A stretch of DNA of 41,577 bases from Streptomonospora alba (GTDB taxonomy: Bacteria; Actinomycetota; Actinomycetes; Streptosporangiales; Streptosporangiaceae), in NCBI RefSeq assembly GCF_000826685.1, contig NZ_JROO01000065.1, forward strand, positions 1-41,577, read 5' to 3'. The translations under genes and the position numbers were made by a program. Shown piece by piece: positions 40,729-41,577 of the stretch; position 1 is the stretch's first letter, and each line of letters begins with the position of its first letter. Under the pieces are notes generated by a model. That model was given only the letters and a program-made list of their open reading frames with translations, did no database searches and was not told where the DNA came from.

Positions 40729-41136
40729 GTGCCGACGTACCAGTACGCATGTACCGAGTGCGGCTCCGAGATGGAGGTCGTGCAGAAGTTCACCGAGGAC
40801 TCGCTGACCGACTGCCCGCAGTGCGAGGGCCGGCTGCGCAAGGTGTACTCCGCGGTGGGCATCGTCTTCAAGGGCTCGGGCTTCTACCGCACCGACAGCA
40901 ACTCCTCCTCCGACCGCTCCTCCACGGCGGCGTCCGCCTCCAGTGAGGACTCCGGCGGCTCGTCGAACGGCGAGTCGGCGTCCTCCGGCTCGGACTCCGG
41001 CTCCGGTTCGGACTCCGGTTCGGGCTCGGGTTCCTCCTCCGGCACGTCGGACTCGTCCGGCTCCGGCTCCAGCGGCGCCAAGGAGAGCAAGACTCCGGCC
41101 TCGTCCGGCGCATCCGCCGCGGCCGCCGGCAGCTGA
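40729..41136 (+). CDS. ruc: FmdB-family zinc-ribbon protein, Ruc-like redox-regulated chaperone
   Basis: A 135-residue protein. An N-terminal zinc ribbon (MPTYQYACTECG...) has Cys8, Cys11, Cys29 and Cys32 in two CxxC pairs. From about residue 55 the protein is a disordered Ser/Gly/Asp tail (SGSDSGSGSDSGSGSGSSSG). The orthologue Rv0991c of M. tuberculosis (Ruc) is a chaperone switched on by oxidation of the zinc cysteines, needs its disordered tail and belongs to the HrcA heat-shock regulon. The CIRCE at 40690-40716 supports the same control here. The start is GTG with an excellent AAAAGGAGG. Its neighbours (5-FCL, galU) match the Rv0991c locus. Confidence 0.9.
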   Translation: MPTYQYACTECGSEMEVVQKFTEDSLTDCPQCEGRLRKVYSAVGIVFKGSGFYRTDSNSSSDRSSTAASASSEDSGGSSNGESASSGSDSGSGSDSGSGSGSSSGTSDSSGSGSSGAKESKTPASSGASAAAAGS

Positions 41137-41343
41137 CCCGGGCCGACGGCACACGCCGGCCCGGCGCCCGGGTCCGCCTGAACGTACCGCTGCCCGCCCG
41201 CTGCGCCTGCCGCGGCCGCCGACACTCACTCTCGCCCGTCGCGACGACCCCTGAGGTGGACGGCCGGGGGCAGGCAGCGCGGAAGGGCCCGTTTCCGACG
41301 GCGGACGACGGCCCCTGGCACGCGGCGGCGCGGAGGGCTTTCC

Positions 41344-41375
41344 TGCGGCTCCGCGTGCGCGCACGCGGAGCCGCA
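41344..41375. repeat. 32-bp perfect palindrome
   Basis: TGCGGCTCCGCGTGCG (41344-41359) is followed immediately by its exact reverse complement (41360-41375). It lies about 210 bp past the ruc stop. It may act as a terminator hairpin, though it has no T-run. Confidence 0.8.
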
Positions 41376-41408
41376 CACCCGGCTCGACCGCGCATGGCAC
41401 TGCCGTAG

Positions 41409-41446
41409 CGCCCGTGCGGACCGGTCGGCGCCCGTCCGCACGGGCG
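41409..41446. repeat. GC hairpin sharing arms with the 19.63-kb palindrome
   Basis: CGCCCGTGCGGAC (41409-41421) pairs perfectly with GTCCGCACGGGCG (41434-41446) around a 12-nt loop. Its CGCCCGTGCGG and CCGCACGGGCGGCG (41436-41449) are identical to the arms of the palindrome at 19628-19657. Confidence 0.75.
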
Positions 41447-41577
41447 GCGCCGGCTCCCCTCGCCTTCACTCCGCGAAAGGCCTGTGGACGACGGCGACAC
41501 GCGCTGCGGTCGGCGTCCTACCGTACGGGCATGCCATGCGTCCCCCGGTTCCCGTCCCACACAGCGATCGGCCGCCC

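Larger units (their letters stand above)
41137..41577. other. 441-bp terminal stretch without a gene, two long hairpins
   Basis: No supported gene reaches the window end. The stretch holds a 32-bp perfect palindrome (41344-41375) and a 13-bp-stem hairpin (41409-41446). In relatives, mscL often follows this locus; it is not present before the edge. Confidence 0.6.

Noticed and set aside
40949-41090. CRISPR-like or microsatellite repeat in the ruc tail
   Set aside because: The repeats are short Ser/Gly/Asp codon runs inside an intact reading frame and encode the disordered tail expected for the family.

Overview
The window is about 41.6 kb of very GC-rich DNA with strong G/C at third codon positions, frequent GTG starts and GTGA stop/start overlaps. 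The gene set (mycoredoxin, AdnAB, SepX, Rpf, Pmt) is typical of an actinomycete. The low-complexity inserts and gene content would suit a Nocardiopsaceae/Streptosporangiales-type organism, but that placement is an inference. Almost everything looks chromosomal and core: there is no prophage, integrase, transposase, CRISPR array or biosynthetic cluster.

Left part (1-18 kb): a mycoredoxin, an ANTAR-domain protein, NudC and an M20 dipeptidase are followed by a PspC-type histidine kinase/LuxR-type response regulator pair. Next come a secreted alpha/beta-hydrolase lipoprotein translationally coupled to a membrane acyltransferase, a second alpha/beta hydrolase, and the adnA-adnB helicase-nuclease operon for double-strand-break resection. 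Mycoredoxin, nudC, adnB and adnA keep the relative order and strands of the Mycobacterium tuberculosis Rv3198A-Rv3202c region, with extra genes inserted.

Middle part (18-34 kb): rpf (cell-wall lytic resuscitation factor), an alpha-methylacyl-CoA racemase, tatD, metG, a small secreted protein, a fused secDF, rsmI and pmt (protein O-mannosylation). After these come a cold-shock protein, a voltage-gated cation channel with an unusual selectivity filter, tatB, a membrane protein, and a tiny 39-codon secreted-peptide gene with its own promoter and terminator.

Right part (34-41.6 kb): tRNA-Ala(CGC), then sepX, rimJ-like, mog, moaC, moeA/glp and galU on the minus strand. Divergent from galU are 5-formyl-THF cyclo-ligase and an FmdB-family zinc-ribbon protein, the orthologue of the redox-regulated chaperone Ruc. 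This matches the Rv0991c-Rv0996 neighbourhood and links cell division (Glp/SepX), molybdenum cofactor synthesis, UDP-glucose supply and stress chaperoning.

The signals that gene calls alone do not explain are these: (i) a CIRCE (HrcA operator) directly in front of ruc; (ii) two copies of a 61-bp near-perfect palindrome about 13.7 kb apart, each folding into a long stem capped by a GCGA tetraloop; (iii) a second family of long GC palindromes sharing arm sequence (19.63 kb and 41.41 kb); (iv) the self-contained gene for a 13-residue secreted peptide; (v) several starts that look leaderless, with a TANNNT box 2-7 nt before the expected +1; and (vi) a channel filter with acidic residues at positions known to favour calcium.
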